From Macrocybe gigantea (Eukaryota > Basidiomycota > Agaricomycetes > Agaricales > Callistosporiaceae), in contig SJRY01000271.1 in NCBI GenBank assembly GCA_011319805.1, forward strand, positions 1 to 64,000: 64,000 bases of DNA, in the 5' to 3' direction. The notes beneath the pieces are model-generated. The model did no database searches. It saw only the letters and a program-made list of their open reading frames with translations, and was not told the DNA's origin. Shown here in pieces: positions 52,550 to 63,599 of this stretch; position 1 is the first letter of the stretch; every line of letters starts with the position of its first letter. Position numbers and translations under genes: made by a program.

Positions 52550-54991
52550 ATGCCGTCCTTCTGCTGCATTCTTTTTTCGCTGGCACTGACGACGCCCGTT
52601 CTCGCTGGCGTCCACGAGGTGTGGTGGAATATTACTTATGTACACAACGCTAGCCCAGATGGGCTCTTTGAGCGTCGCGTTGTTGGCATTAATGGCTCAT
52701 GGCCGTAAGGTTTCGTCTTATTTCCAGTGACCTCTTTTAATGTGCTACGAAATGTCAGACCCCCGCCTCTGGACGTCCAGTCGACAGACTCTCTCCTGCT
52801 GCATGCAACAAACTCCCTCGACGCCCCGACGACGCTTCACCACCATGGCATGTTCTTCAACTCCACATCTTGGATGGACGGGGCACAGGGCGTAAGCGAA
52901 TGGTAGTTTTATTCTTCAGTCCTCTCTGTACGATGAGTCCTCATCCATCACGTTCCAGTGGCATTCCTCCGGGCGGCCAGTCCGATTATGTCGTCCCTAT
53001 CAATTCATCAGGCCAATGGGGAACCTACTGGGTGCATGCTCATGCTTCAGTGAGTATGATCCTGTTCACACACTTACAGGTTCATTGAGATTCGTCTCTA
53101 GGGCCACTACGTTGACGGGCTTCGCGCCCCTCTCGTCATCCATCCTCCCAAAGAAGTTCACTCATACGATGCCGAATTCACCGTCGTCCTCGGGGACTGG
53201 TATCACACGGAGCACAAAGTGCTCGTCGAAAAGTTCCTGAGCATTTCGAATCCAACTGGCGCAGAGCCTGTTCCCGGTGCGACCTCGTTTGTGGAAATCC
53301 AGTCGCGCATATTTTGATCGTCCGTTTCACAGAGTCCGCGCTAATCTATTTTGCGCAAAACGGCTCCTATCTGGGCCCTATTTCTGGAACATCTCCCTCC
53401 CCTGTCACGTCGGCAGTCGGGTTCAACCAGAACGCGACTCTGCCGTTCCAGCCTGGAAAGACGTACCGGCTTCGCATCCTCAACACTTCGGCCCTCGCAG
53501 CATTCTACTTTTGGATCGATGGCCATGACATGCGGATCATCGAAGTCGACGGTGTAGGTCTTTTTATGCGTTGCTGTTCACTCATAAAAAGGAGACTCGT
53601 ATTAATGAATGCGGATGAAACAGACTGATGTAGAGGAGTCACCGACGGATTTGATCAACATCAGCGTCGCTCAGCGGTATTCGGTGCTAGTGACAGCACG
53701 GAACGACACGTCTGCCAACTGGGCGATCCATGCGAACATGGACACGGACATGTTCGACAAGGTTCCGCCAAAGTTGAATCCGAGTCTGTTCATTCCCATC
53801 TCTTTTCGTCGATCGTCATATCTCAGGCGGCTCTGACTTTTGCAGATGTTACGTCGTCGATCACCTACAGTTCTTCCGCGCCGCTCAAGGACCTGGGCAC
53901 GATCGAGGAGTATCACGATGTAGAGGATGTTGCCCTCGTTCCCGTAGAGAAGATTGCGCAACAGCCGGCGACGAGGAAGATTGAACTCGAGGTGGCGATC
54001 GAGACTATGGATGATGGCACGAACCGTGCAATGTTCAATCGGGTCACGTATAATTCTCCCCTTGTGCCGGCGATCATGTCCGCCCTGACCCTCGAGTCAA
54101 ACGCCACCGTCGCTGAAGCATATGGCCCGCTCAGTTTTGTTCTTGATCCCCACGAGGTCATTGATATCGTCGTAAAGAACGGCGACGCAGGGAAACATCC
54201 TTTGTGAGTTGCTCAATTCCGGTTCTTCGGGACAGCCTTTAATAATTTTCCTGAATGTTGTTTTTTTTTTTTTGCAGTCATTTGCACGGACACAAGTTCC
54301 AGATAGTTGGCAGATCAGAGGACTACACTTCTGATGATACAAACCTCAACCCTCCGCTTGTAGAGGGCCAAGAAAATCCGATTCGTCGAGATACGGTCAT
54401 GATACCGTCCATGCAATCAGCCACGTTGCGATTTGTCGCTGACAATCCAGGAGCATGGTTCTTCCACTGTAAGGGGTTTTCCGTGAGCAGCACTCTGGCA
54501 GTTCTTTTCTAAATGGGCCAATGCATTCCAGGTCACATTGAATGGCATCTTGAAGCCGGTCTGGCTGCTCAGATGATCGAGGCACCTCTTTTGGCACAGC
54601 AGAGGAATGCATTGCCACCAGCCATGAAGGATCACTGCAGAGCGCTGGACAGGCCATTTTCCGGAAACGCGGCCGGACACGCGTCCACGACCGATCTAAC
54701 TGGGCTCACGGTGGGCCCGTACCCGCAGAACAACGGTTGGCATCCAAAAGGCATCGGAGCGATGTTCGGGTAAGTCTTCACTGTTGCGCACGACGGTGTT
54801 CTGAGTTCTGATGTGCATTGTCGAAAAGATGCGTGTTCACAGCCGTGCTTGGAATGGCGACTGTTGCGTGGTATGCATTCGGGCAGAACCAGACGGACGA
54901 GGAAGTCGAGCGCGAGGTTCGCGAGAGGATGGAGGCAAAGGCGAGGAGGGGCAGGTTGTTTGGACTCATGCGCAGTCGTCAGGCGGCTTGA
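52550..54991 (+). CDS. FET3: Fet3-type ferroxidase (multicopper oxidase)
   Basis: Oxidises Fe(II) to Fe(III) at the cell surface for Ftr1. A signal peptide (MPSFCCILFSLALTTPVLAG) is followed by VWWNITYVHNASPDGLFERR, TTLHHHGMFF (first Cu ligands), GIPPGGQSDYVVP, GTYWVHAHAS (second Cu motif), GHYVDGLRAPLVIH, YRLRILNTSALAAFYFWIDG, HPFHLHGHKFQIVGRSEDY (third Cu motif) and WFFHCHIEWHLEAGLAAQM (fourth, type-1 Cu). A C-terminal membrane anchor (FTAVLGMATVAWYAFG) and a short charged tail end at 54991. All introns (about ten) join in frame, for example a codon split TG|T giving VSECGIPPGG. Full length and apparently functional. It pairs with FTR1 across a shared promoter. Confidence 0.96.
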
Positions 54992-55489
54992 AAAATCTCC
55001 CTTCTGTTTTCTTTTCTGCACCATGTATGACTTGCTGCAATGCTATCGGGACACTCTCAAGCTTGAGCGAGGCTAGTCCAGAGAAGTCACGTAGCATGAA
55101 TTCTTTTCGGTGATGTGATGAGGAAGCACAGAGGTGGGCACCAAAGACCATGACATGGGCGTGTTTCCGGTGCGATGGTCTTTTATAGTTGATTAGACGA
55201 TCATGATAAGATTATGTGATATGCCTATCGGGATCCAGTCAGACGTTTTGCAACCGACCTCTTTTTTCTTTCTCCTTGTTTTCTTTCTAATTCAAATTCC
55301 CCAGAGGCAAGTTTACGTTCATATAATATGGACCGTTCTGGTGATGAGGACCATATCATCGAGAACGAGAAGCAAGACGTAAACAAGACCAAGCTTGGAA
55401 GTGAAATATAATCGGCCGAACCTCGATCAATCTGGCTCACTTCGGTTTTAGCCGAGTTAATTTTTTTTGTACTTGGTTGCGTGTTTGCG
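54992..55489. other. Intergenic region between FET3 and SHMT
   Basis: About 500 bp with the FET3 3' region and SHMT promoter. One TGATAAG at 55205-55211 is present; no gene. Confidence 0.35.
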
Positions 55490-57494
55490 ATGTTGCGTTT
55501 GCTTGCCAGACCTCTGACTCGACCTTCTACCATCTCTCGCTCTATCCCTCGTCCAGCCTTTAGAAAAATGGCCACCGCAAACACCCCCGAATTCGTCCGT
55601 ATTAGAATCGTCACTGGCCCCATCTCGTCAACCCCCGCTGACAGCGCCTCTATTTTTCTCTTTACAGAACAAGATGCTTTACGCGCCTCTGGCAGAGATC
55701 GATCCCGAGGTGCAAAACATCATCGACAAGGAGACGTGGAGGCAATTTAGCGGTCTCGAGCTTATCGCTTCAGAGGTCAGCCTTCTTCTAACCTTGCTTT
55801 GGCGACGCTAGGGGTCTCTGATGCCTTTTTTTTTTTTTTTTTTGGGAATAGAATTTGACCAGCCGTGCGACGATGGAGGCCAACGGCTCCATCCTCACCA
55901 ACAAGTACTCTGAGGGTTTGCCCAACGCTCGTTATTACGGCGGCAACGAGTACATCGACGAACTCGAGATTCTCTGCCGCAAACGTGCCCTGGAGGCGTT
56001 CCACCTCGATCCCGCAAAGTGGGGCGTAAATGTTCAGCCTTATTCCGGCAGCGTGAGTGTCTTCTGATTGTGCCCTTTTCATGTGAATGTCTCTAATCGA
56101 CTTATCATCTGCAGACGGCGAAGTATGTGTGGTGCTTTGTGAACGAGTTATTTTTGTCTCATGCGCATTTTTCAGCTTTGCTGCCCTCACGGCTCTCATC
56201 CAACCCAATGACCGTCTCATGGGACTTGGCCTTCCTGACGGTGGTCACCTCACTCACGGATACTACGTGAGTGTCTATCCACTATCTAACCGAATTTTTG
56301 TAAATTCTCACGCGTGAAAACGTCAGACCGCCAAAAAGAAGATGACGGCATCTTCCATCTATTTCCAATCGTTCCCGTACGCGATTCACCCACAGACAAA
56401 CCTTATCGACTACGATGCCCTTGCCTCGCAAGCCAAGATCTTCAAGCCACGTCTCATCATCTGCGGTGCCTCTGCTTATCCCCGTGACTGGGACTACGGC
56501 AAACTCAAGAGCATCGCGGAGAAGGAGGGCGCGTGGCTCATGGCCGACATCGCGCACACCAGCGGTTTGATTGCTGCCCAAGAGCTCAAGGATCCCTTTG
56601 AGTACTGCGACGTCGTCACCACCACCACGTGCGTGCCGTGAATTTGGCATGTTCGCTGATCACTGAAGCTTTGGATGCAGACACAAGACACTCCGCGGTC
56701 CTCGTGCTGGCTTGATTTTCTTCCGTAAAGATCTTGAGACCGCCAAGGACCTTGAGAAGAGAGTCAATGAGGCCGTCTTTCCGGCGTGCCAGGGCGGCCC
56801 TCATAACAACGTATGTCTCATAAAATATGAGGTCCGCGAGTCATTGGCTGACTTTGCAATAGACCATTGCCGCTATCGCGACTGCCCTCAAACAGGTTGC
56901 AGATCCCTCGTGGCGCGCTTATGCCAAGCAAGTCATCGCAAACGCGCAAGCCCTCGCCGAATCGCTTGTCAGCCATGGTTACAAGCTACAGACCGGTGGA
57001 ACGGACAACCATCTCGTTCTTTGGGATTTGAGGCCGCTCGGTTTGACTGGCAGCAAGGTCGAGAAGCTCTGCGACTTGATGGAAATCACGATCAACAGTA
57101 AGCAGTTGCACCACAACTCACGTTGTCCGTCTGCTGACTCTGATCGATTGGAACAGAAAACGCCGTCTCCGGCGATGCATCCGCTCAAGTACCTGGTGGC
57201 ATCCGCCTCGGCACCTCCGCGCTGACGTCGCGCAACATGAAGGAAGACGACATCAAGGTCGTCGCTGACTTTTTGCATCGCGCCGTCCAGCTGTCGCTTC
57301 TCTTGCAGAAGGAAGCCGGCACCAAGATGCTCAAGGATTTCGTCCGTGTCGCCACGACGCAGGAGGAGGGCAAGCAAGGCTTTGCGCAGGTCAAGCAGCT
57401 TCGCGATGATGTCCGCGCCTTTGCGCGCAGGTGGCCTCTCCCCGGTGTCGACGTCTCGGCGCTGCAGAAGCCCGCTGGCGTCGAAGAGGATTAA
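55490..57494 (+). CDS. SHM2: Serine hydroxymethyltransferase with possible mitochondrial presequence
   Basis: A PLP enzyme converting serine and tetrahydrofolate to glycine and 5,10-methylene-THF. From ATG at 55490 the N-terminus [20 protein letters not shown] is Arg/Ser-rich like a mitochondrial presequence; a second in-frame ATG at 55568 (AAAAATGGCC context) would give a cytosolic form. Conserved parts are [119 protein letters not shown], and the PLP lysine motif [20 protein letters not shown], with the C-terminus ending at 57494. About six introns join in frame. The gene symbol is by analogy with yeast; the paralog identity (SHM1 or SHM2) is not resolved. Confidence 0.95.
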
Positions 57495-57745
57495 ATTTGT
57501 CCTATTGATTTTTTTTTCTGTTTTCCCCCTGATCTTTGCTCATTCACGACTGATATCGTCATAGAGGCTCAACGTCCACTCGTTTCCTTTCTTGGATTTT
57601 ATGTATGATTGGCGGACATTCAACATCGTCCCTGCGATTCAAAAACTTAGCTACGAGGATCTGTATTTTTATTTTACGACAAGAGATGCATAAAAGAGCT
57701 GGCTATAACTCCTCATGATCTTCTCAGAAGATAAAAATGCGTATA

Positions 57746-57817
57746 GGCCGTGTGGCGAAATGGCATCGCGTCTGACTACGAATCAGGAGATTGCAGGTTC
57801 GACCCCTGCCTCGGTCA
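57746..57817 (+). tRNA. tRNA-Arg(ACG)
   Basis: 72 nt, fold drawn by eye: acceptor GGCCGTG/CTCGGTC (one T-T mismatch), D stem GCGA/TCGC, anticodon loop CTACGAA (ACG), T arm GCAGG-TTCGACC-CCTGC. A T7 run near 57834 can terminate Pol III. No intron. It faces an almost identical copy at 58000-58071. Confidence 0.9.
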
Positions 57818-57999
57818 AGGGAGTTAAAATTTCCTTTTTTTGTTCTTTTTGTTTGGGTTTTATTTCCAGTGGACTATACATTACTGATCCCGTATAATCT
57901 CCAAACAGGTAATAAAACTTTGTAGTACCATTTTATAACATAAAATGCGTTCTCCAACGAGGACTTCGTCTGCAAAGGAAAAAAAGACCAGAACGCTTA

Positions 58000-58071
58000 T
58001 GACCGAGACAGGGGTCGAACCTGCAATCTCCTGATTCGTAGTCAGACGCGATGCCATTTCGCCACACGGCC
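58000..58071 (-). tRNA. tRNA-Arg(ACG), inverted second copy
   Basis: 72 nt on the minus strand, identical to 57746-57817 except for one C-to-T change in the T stem (CCTGT), which gives a G-T wobble. A T7 run follows on its strand near 57980. The two genes converge, about 180 bp apart. Confidence 0.9.
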
Positions 58072-58321
58072 ATGTCACGAAGCGTGACGATTATCATGTG
58101 GACACGCTTGTGACTGTGACGGATAATGGAGAACAATGGTATGTAATGCTATTGTTCGTTCATTGTGGTAACCGTTATAAAGGTCCGATGGCTCCGTTTT
58201 GCGTACCTCAACCTCTTTATCCTTCTTCTGTCGTCTTTCCTCGAGCCAGGAGCTCCACGTCTTTCCCTTTCACCGCCGGTCTTTCTCCAGCTTTAGGTTG
58301 AAGCAGTCTCCTGATCTTTTT

Positions 58322-59877
58322 ATGAGCATTTTGCAACGTCCAGCCATGGTACACTACATCTCATTGATAACTCTGTTTGCTTTGGCTCTCCTTGCTCCAG
58401 TCAAGGGAGCTCCTGCTCCTTTTCTCTACTTGAGACACGAAGGCCACGACAACAATTCGACCTCGACGACGAATGACGGGTCCCAGACCGATTTTAAGAA
58501 ACAAAACGGCCTCGAAGCCCAGCATCTGAACGCCAAGTTCTCTGCGGTCAAAGAAACAGACTCGTGCAAAGGTCTGATTTGCTCTTTTCAAAGTTGGTGG
58601 CCGTCTTCAGCTCATTGATTTTCGCTAGACGGAGAGATGGCATGCGTCAACTCTGCCTTTGCGCAATGCATCGGCGCCAAATGGGCACTCACGCCCTGCG
58701 CCAGCGGCACCGTGTGTGTCGCGCTTCCTCTCGTCAATAAGCCTGGGACGAGCCTGTCTTGCGACTCCAAAGCCGACGCGCTAGCGCGCCTCGAAGCTGC
58801 CGGCGTCCAAGGCGGTCTCACAGGCTCTGACCAAACTCCCAACCCCGGTAACTCCACGACCACGACATCCGCGCCTTCGGGGACGGCAATCAAGGAGACG
58901 ATCAGAACTGCAGCGATGAGAGCCAGAACAATGGCACCCAGACGAATGATAATGAGGACGATTGCGACGACGATGGCGATGCCACCAGCGGCGGAGATGA
59001 CACGGACTGTGATGAAGATGATAATGGAGCCTCGACTTTGTTGCCGTCTAAAACTACGCCTGCGGCTTCTGCGAGTGCGACGGTCCTAGCTGCCAACACC
59101 AACGCTGAACCCAGTGCGACTGCCACCACTATGTGCCAGGGCGCAGAAGCGTCGTCCTCTGCAGGCTACCTTGAGAAGCGCCAGATCAGCCACGTTACCC
59201 TGTTCACGACCACCCCGTCTGCAACGATCGTCCCTCCGTCTTCCACCGTTCTCGCCTCCGGAAGCCCGCCGACTGCCGCTAGCATCTCTACCGTCCTCCC
59301 ATCCTCCCCGGTGTCTGTTTCCAGTTCCGCAGGCGGAGCAGAGTCGACGGGCATTGTGATTGGATCGGATGGTATTCGTACGGTCACGGTCGTCTCGACT
59401 GTCACCGTAGGATGCACTGGTGCACCGACCTTGGCTCCCTCTGCGACAGTTGCTCCCGTTAGCAGCAGCCCCGCTACGGTTCTTGGTCCCGTTGTGACTG
59501 TGATTACGTCGACTATCGGAGGTCCCGCCGGAACTGCTTCTCCATCGGTCCCTGCACCGATATCTTCTGCCACGCTATCTCCAGTTTCAAGCGTAGTCGT
59601 CGCCAGCCCATCGTCCACGACTCGGTTCCCCATCTTCTCATCTGCTTCCGCGACGACTGTCCGCCTTCCTTCATCCTCCGCCGGATCCGGTATCAGCTTC
59701 AGCTTCCCCTCTGCGTCTGGCTCGGTCCCAACGAGCGTCGTGAACAACGGCGCAAGTGGTTTCTCGTTCAGTACCAGCCCTTCGCCGACTCCGGCGGCTG
59801 GTGATGTTAACGATGGTGCCCAGGCCTCACAGATTGACGTGTCCAAGCTCTTGACGGCCACTATTGGCTATGCTTGA
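58322..59877 (+). CDS. Secreted CBM19-like protein with Asp/Asn-rich and Ser/Thr-rich regions (paralog 2)
   Basis: A signal peptide (from 58322 or 58346: MVHYISLITLFALALLAPVKG) precedes AQHLNAKFSAVKETDSCK, then after an intron (58572-58628) DGEMACVNSAFAQCIGAKW, LTPCASGTVCVALPLVNKPG and TSLSCDS, a CBM19-like chitin-binding pattern. An Asp/Asn/Gly-rich segment follows (58880-59035; NDNEDDCDDDGDATSGGDD), then a long Ser/Thr/Pro/Val-rich region with TVTVVSTVTVGC and TVLGPVVTVIT repeats, ending SKLLTATIGYA at 59877. One base seems missing in GGGG near 58880. It is probably an O-glycosylated cell-wall or secreted protein. The cysteine domain is paralogous to the one at 34561. Confidence 0.78.
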
Positions 59878-60111
59878 GCGTGTTCCAAGCTTTGTTCTCA
59901 TTCATAATGTTCTTTATCAAAGTGTAGCGACTAGGTTGAATTTCCGCATGCTTGATGTATTAGATTGCAGTACAATACAATTTGGACTATATAATACAAG
60001 ATGACAGGCCGACTTGCATTCTTACTCGAGATGGGCAGTTTCCGCGGCTGAACATAGGACGCCAGGGTGTGTGGACTCGTACAGTTTCCATCCCGACCGA
60101 ACAACCCGGCC

Positions 60112-61811
60112 ATGAACATCTGGTCGGCTTCCTTTCTCTGCTTCGTCCTCTTCATCGTCCTTTTGGGCGTTTATGTCCACATCAACGATCGGCGTTTGAC
60201 AACGATTCCCGAGGACGCACTCGTCTTCTCGCCAAAACGATGTACGCCAGAGGACGTAAGATTGACGGCTAAGCGCCTCGCGGATGCTCCTCTCATAACC
60301 TTGGGAGATCAGCTGCCGCCTAGAACGGGCAGGAGGTATATCGTCGTTGGTGGGGTATGTTTCCACGTCCTAATTACTGTACTGCGCCCACTCTGACTAC
60401 ATTGGACCACACATCCACCTCTTGCAATCGCTCATCCCTCTTACCACTGTACATACAGGCCGGCTTTCTCGGCGGATGGATCGTCTCGACACTCCTCGAC
60501 CGCGGGGAGGATCCCAAACGTATACGAATGCTCGACATACGAGCCCCTGTCCGTCACGATCTCAAGACAGGCAAGGCGCTAGATGTACAATTCTTCAAAG
60601 TCGACGTGTCTGACGCAGAAGCCGTCAAAGCTGCCTTCTCTGCCCCATGGCCCGATACCAACATGGCGACGACGGAGGCAGGAAGCGAACCCGAGCTCAC
60701 GGTCTTCCATACCGCGTCTAACATTCGGTTCTATGAGCGCCATCCCCTGCTCATGCCCCGCTCAGAAAGGGTGAACGTGCAGGGCACGAAGAACGTCATT
60801 GATGCGAGCCGCGCCGTGGGCGCTAGTGTGCTCATATACACATCTTCTGGATCAATAGGGGTTTTCCGTTCCATGTTCCTGCTCTGGCCATGGCAGCGAG
60901 AGCCGAAGAGGTTTGTGCAGGTCATCAACGACGACGATGACACGTATCCAAAACGACACGAAGACTTTTTCTCGAACTACGCCGCGTCGAAGATTAAGGC
61001 GGACAGAATCGTCAGACAAGCAGACAGGGTATCTTCTGCCGGAGGGAGGCACAACGTTTTGAGAACGGGGTGCATCAGACCTGGGAATGGGATCTTTGGA
61101 CCTAGGGGAGACATGCTTTGTGGCGCGTACCTTGTCCGCAAGACGAACCCGACCTGGATAGCGAACACCGTGCAGTCCTTCTGCTACGTCGAAAACTGCG
61201 CGCTTGCGCATCTTCTGTACGAACGACGGCTGATCGACCTGCTCGAGGACGGGGAGAAATGCCCCGACATCGGTGGCAAAGCCTTCACCGTAGCAGACCC
61301 AGGGCCCATCCCAACGTACGGTGACGTGTACACCACGCTAGAGACTCTTACGGAAGGCGAATGCACGTTTCCGAACATGCCTCCGACGCTGATGCTGCTG
61401 ATCTCCTATCTGATCGAGACGTTGTACCTCGGGCGGTTTCTTCTCTCCGAATCGCGTTGGGGCAGCGCCATCGCGAGACTCTTACCTGCAGTCAACGGCG
61501 ACCTTGTGAACCTGCAGCCGTCGCTGTTCGCGCTGACGAGTGTCCATCTAATATTTGACGACTCGCGGGCGCGGCTGCCGCCGGAGCAGGGCGGCCTCGG
61601 ATACAAGGGCGCGTGGACGACGCTTGAGGGTCTGCACAAGACGTACGAGGAACACAAGAGCGGCGTGAGCGGGTTCGAGCAGCGCTCGGACCTCGCAGGC
61701 GTTTCTCTTGGTTGGGGCTTCGGGAAAGCTCAAAGGGGCGTAGCGAAGGCTAGTGACAACGTTGCAAAGAACATTGGCGTGAATCCCGTCAAGGTTCTTA
61801 GCTCCAAGTGA
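60112..61811 (+). CDS. Extended SDR of the 3-beta-HSD/sterol dehydrogenase family, membrane-anchored
   Basis: Starts MNIWSASFLCFVLFIVLLGV, one N-terminal membrane anchor. After an intron (about 60355-60458) the nucleotide-binding motif GGAGFLGGWIVSTLLDRGE appears, then DVQFFKVDVSDAEAVKAAF, VFHTASNIRFYERHPLL, VNVQGTKNVIDASRAVGASV, YTSSGSIGVF and the catalytic YAASKIKAD (YxxxK). These are features of 3-beta-hydroxysteroid/sterol-4-carboxylate dehydrogenases (Erg26-like), which act on sterols in the ER. A second hydrophobic stretch (LMLLISYLIETLYLGRFLL) lies near residue 380. The C-terminus is Gly/Ala/Lys-rich. Whether it is Erg26 itself or a paralog is unclear. Downstream of the intron one frame runs to 61811. 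Confidence 0.85.
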
Positions 61812-62267
61812 ATTTGCATTTTGCCAGCTTGCTATCTCCTATGCTCGGATCGGCGGTTTTCATTGCATTTTGCTTTCGCTTCTGAAAACTACATATCCAT
61901 CTATGGTCGGTACGGGACGTTCCCGTGTTCCCTCATATACGGCATACCCTTTTTTCGAGTCTTTCGGTAGACGACGGCACAATATATATTTTCTCCGATT
62001 TTGCGGGCGAATTAAAGTATCCAACAGGTCAGCGAATGAAAGACATGAACGCAATTGCAATTCTGACATGATCTATAGTTTTGGGTGGGAAGTTGCGGGC
62101 GGCTTCTGTCTGGCTACTAGTATGGTATTCGTGGATTGTTTCCAATCAAGATTCTCTTCGCAGACTGGTCTCACGCTGGTGCGGGCTGTGCAATTGCTAT
62201 GCAAAAACACCTGTGCATGCAGTAACAGACCGTTCGACTTACAGCCAGAACGCAGACCTTCACCACG
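61812..62267. other. Intergenic region
   Basis: About 455 bp with no supported gene. Confidence 0.3.
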
Positions 62268-63579
62268 ATGATCCGCATCTCCCTCAACCTGTCCAATGAC
62301 GTCGCCGCTGCTGTACATACAGCCGCCAAGATTTATTTTGCACTGCTAGCTAACCCCGACTTCGCACCGAAATCCCAGCCGTTGATTGATGAACTCGCTT
62401 CGCTCATAGAAGTGTTGAGAATGTCTAACGATCGTTTGGTGGAGGCGAGAGCTGCGGACTTGAGAGTCGCAGATGGGTTGCTGCGTGAAGCCCGCAGATG
62501 CCTTCCATTGCTGACGCACGTCCACAAAAGGATTAAAGGGCGTCAACAGTCACGGAGAAAATATGGTCAGGCGGATTCGTGCGACAAGATTGGGCGACCG
62601 GTATTCAAATCGAAAGACGTCGTGGATGTGCAGAAACGACTTTCATTCCTTAGAAAGCATCTAATGCTGTACATGCAAAGAACTATCTAGTTGAGTCATT
62701 TTACTTTCCATTCATCCCAATAAGCTCCAGTGCTTACGCGAAATTGTCCCCAGTTTGATCCTGTTGCGGGAGAATGCGAATACCTCCCCGACATACCTAC
62801 CATCTGTCGCATTAAAATATTTTTTCAAGTTGTTTCCGTCCGTGCGCTTCGGAGAAAGCAACAGCATAGAATTGATAGACTTCCTGGGCCGGTCATTGAC
62901 AGTTCCGACGACCGTTTGCGCCACCTGGGAGGTGAGTCCATAGCTGCTTTCTTGAAGTTAACAGCATCAACTGTATACTTAAATGCCTGGTTTTACGACA
63001 GGGTATGGAAAAATATATAAAGCTGGTCGCTGCAAAGAGCGTCGGGTGCTCATTCATCGACCGCGGTGATTATGAACTGATACCCGCTGGTGGCGAGGAT
63101 GTGCTTCAACCCGCTGACTGGGAGAAAACATTGAAGTCTGGCATGGCCTTCGAACTGGCCGTCATTATCCGCCGAGATTATCCTCAGTGGATGCATGAGC
63201 GCCCTGCAGTTCAATGTCCCCGGTGCGGTCTAGAACCGACTGACTTGCAAGGGTGGTTTCAATGGTACGCCCTACTTACATATCGCCTCCCTCGCACTAA
63301 TATCGTTGATCTAGCCCCCGGTGTGATGGTCATACTCGTGTTACTCTAGTACCTCAGGTATGTACTTTTTTTTTCTCTAGCATATCGATCAGCGTCAATC
63401 CATTATACTGCAGATCCGAAACAGAAATGTGCTCGACTCTGGACTCGAGGATGCTCAAGAAATACCGCTATTTCGAAGGGTCAATTACCAATACGTAAGC
63501 GTCCAGTCTACTTTCTCATGATTTTCTACGATGACTAGGGAGGAATACTTTTCAGAACGTAGCATTTCAACCGAGGTAA
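62268..63579 (+). CDS. Hypothetical protein: helical N-terminus, ubiquitin-like domain, Cys motif
   Basis: Exon 1 (62268-62667) gives an alpha-helical region (SLNLSNDVAAAVHTAAKIYF, SLIEVLRMSNDRLVEARA) similar in style to fungal N-terminal signalling domains. It joins via an intron (GTACAT donor near 62668, acceptor at 62752) to FKLFPSVRFGESNSIELIDF, LGRSLTVPTTVCATWEGMEK, a ubiquitin-like fold common in mushroom genomes, and after an intron YELIPAGGEDVLQPADWEKT and MAFELAVIIRRDY. A Cys pair CPRCG and a later CRCDG could bind zinc. Final exons read RNRNVLDSGLEDAQEIPLFR, RVNYQY and NVAFQPR with stop at 63577-63579. The exact function is unknown; a scaffold or signalling role is only a guess. Confidence 0.6.
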
Positions 63580-63599
63580 ATCTGGAAAACCTGGCTTTC

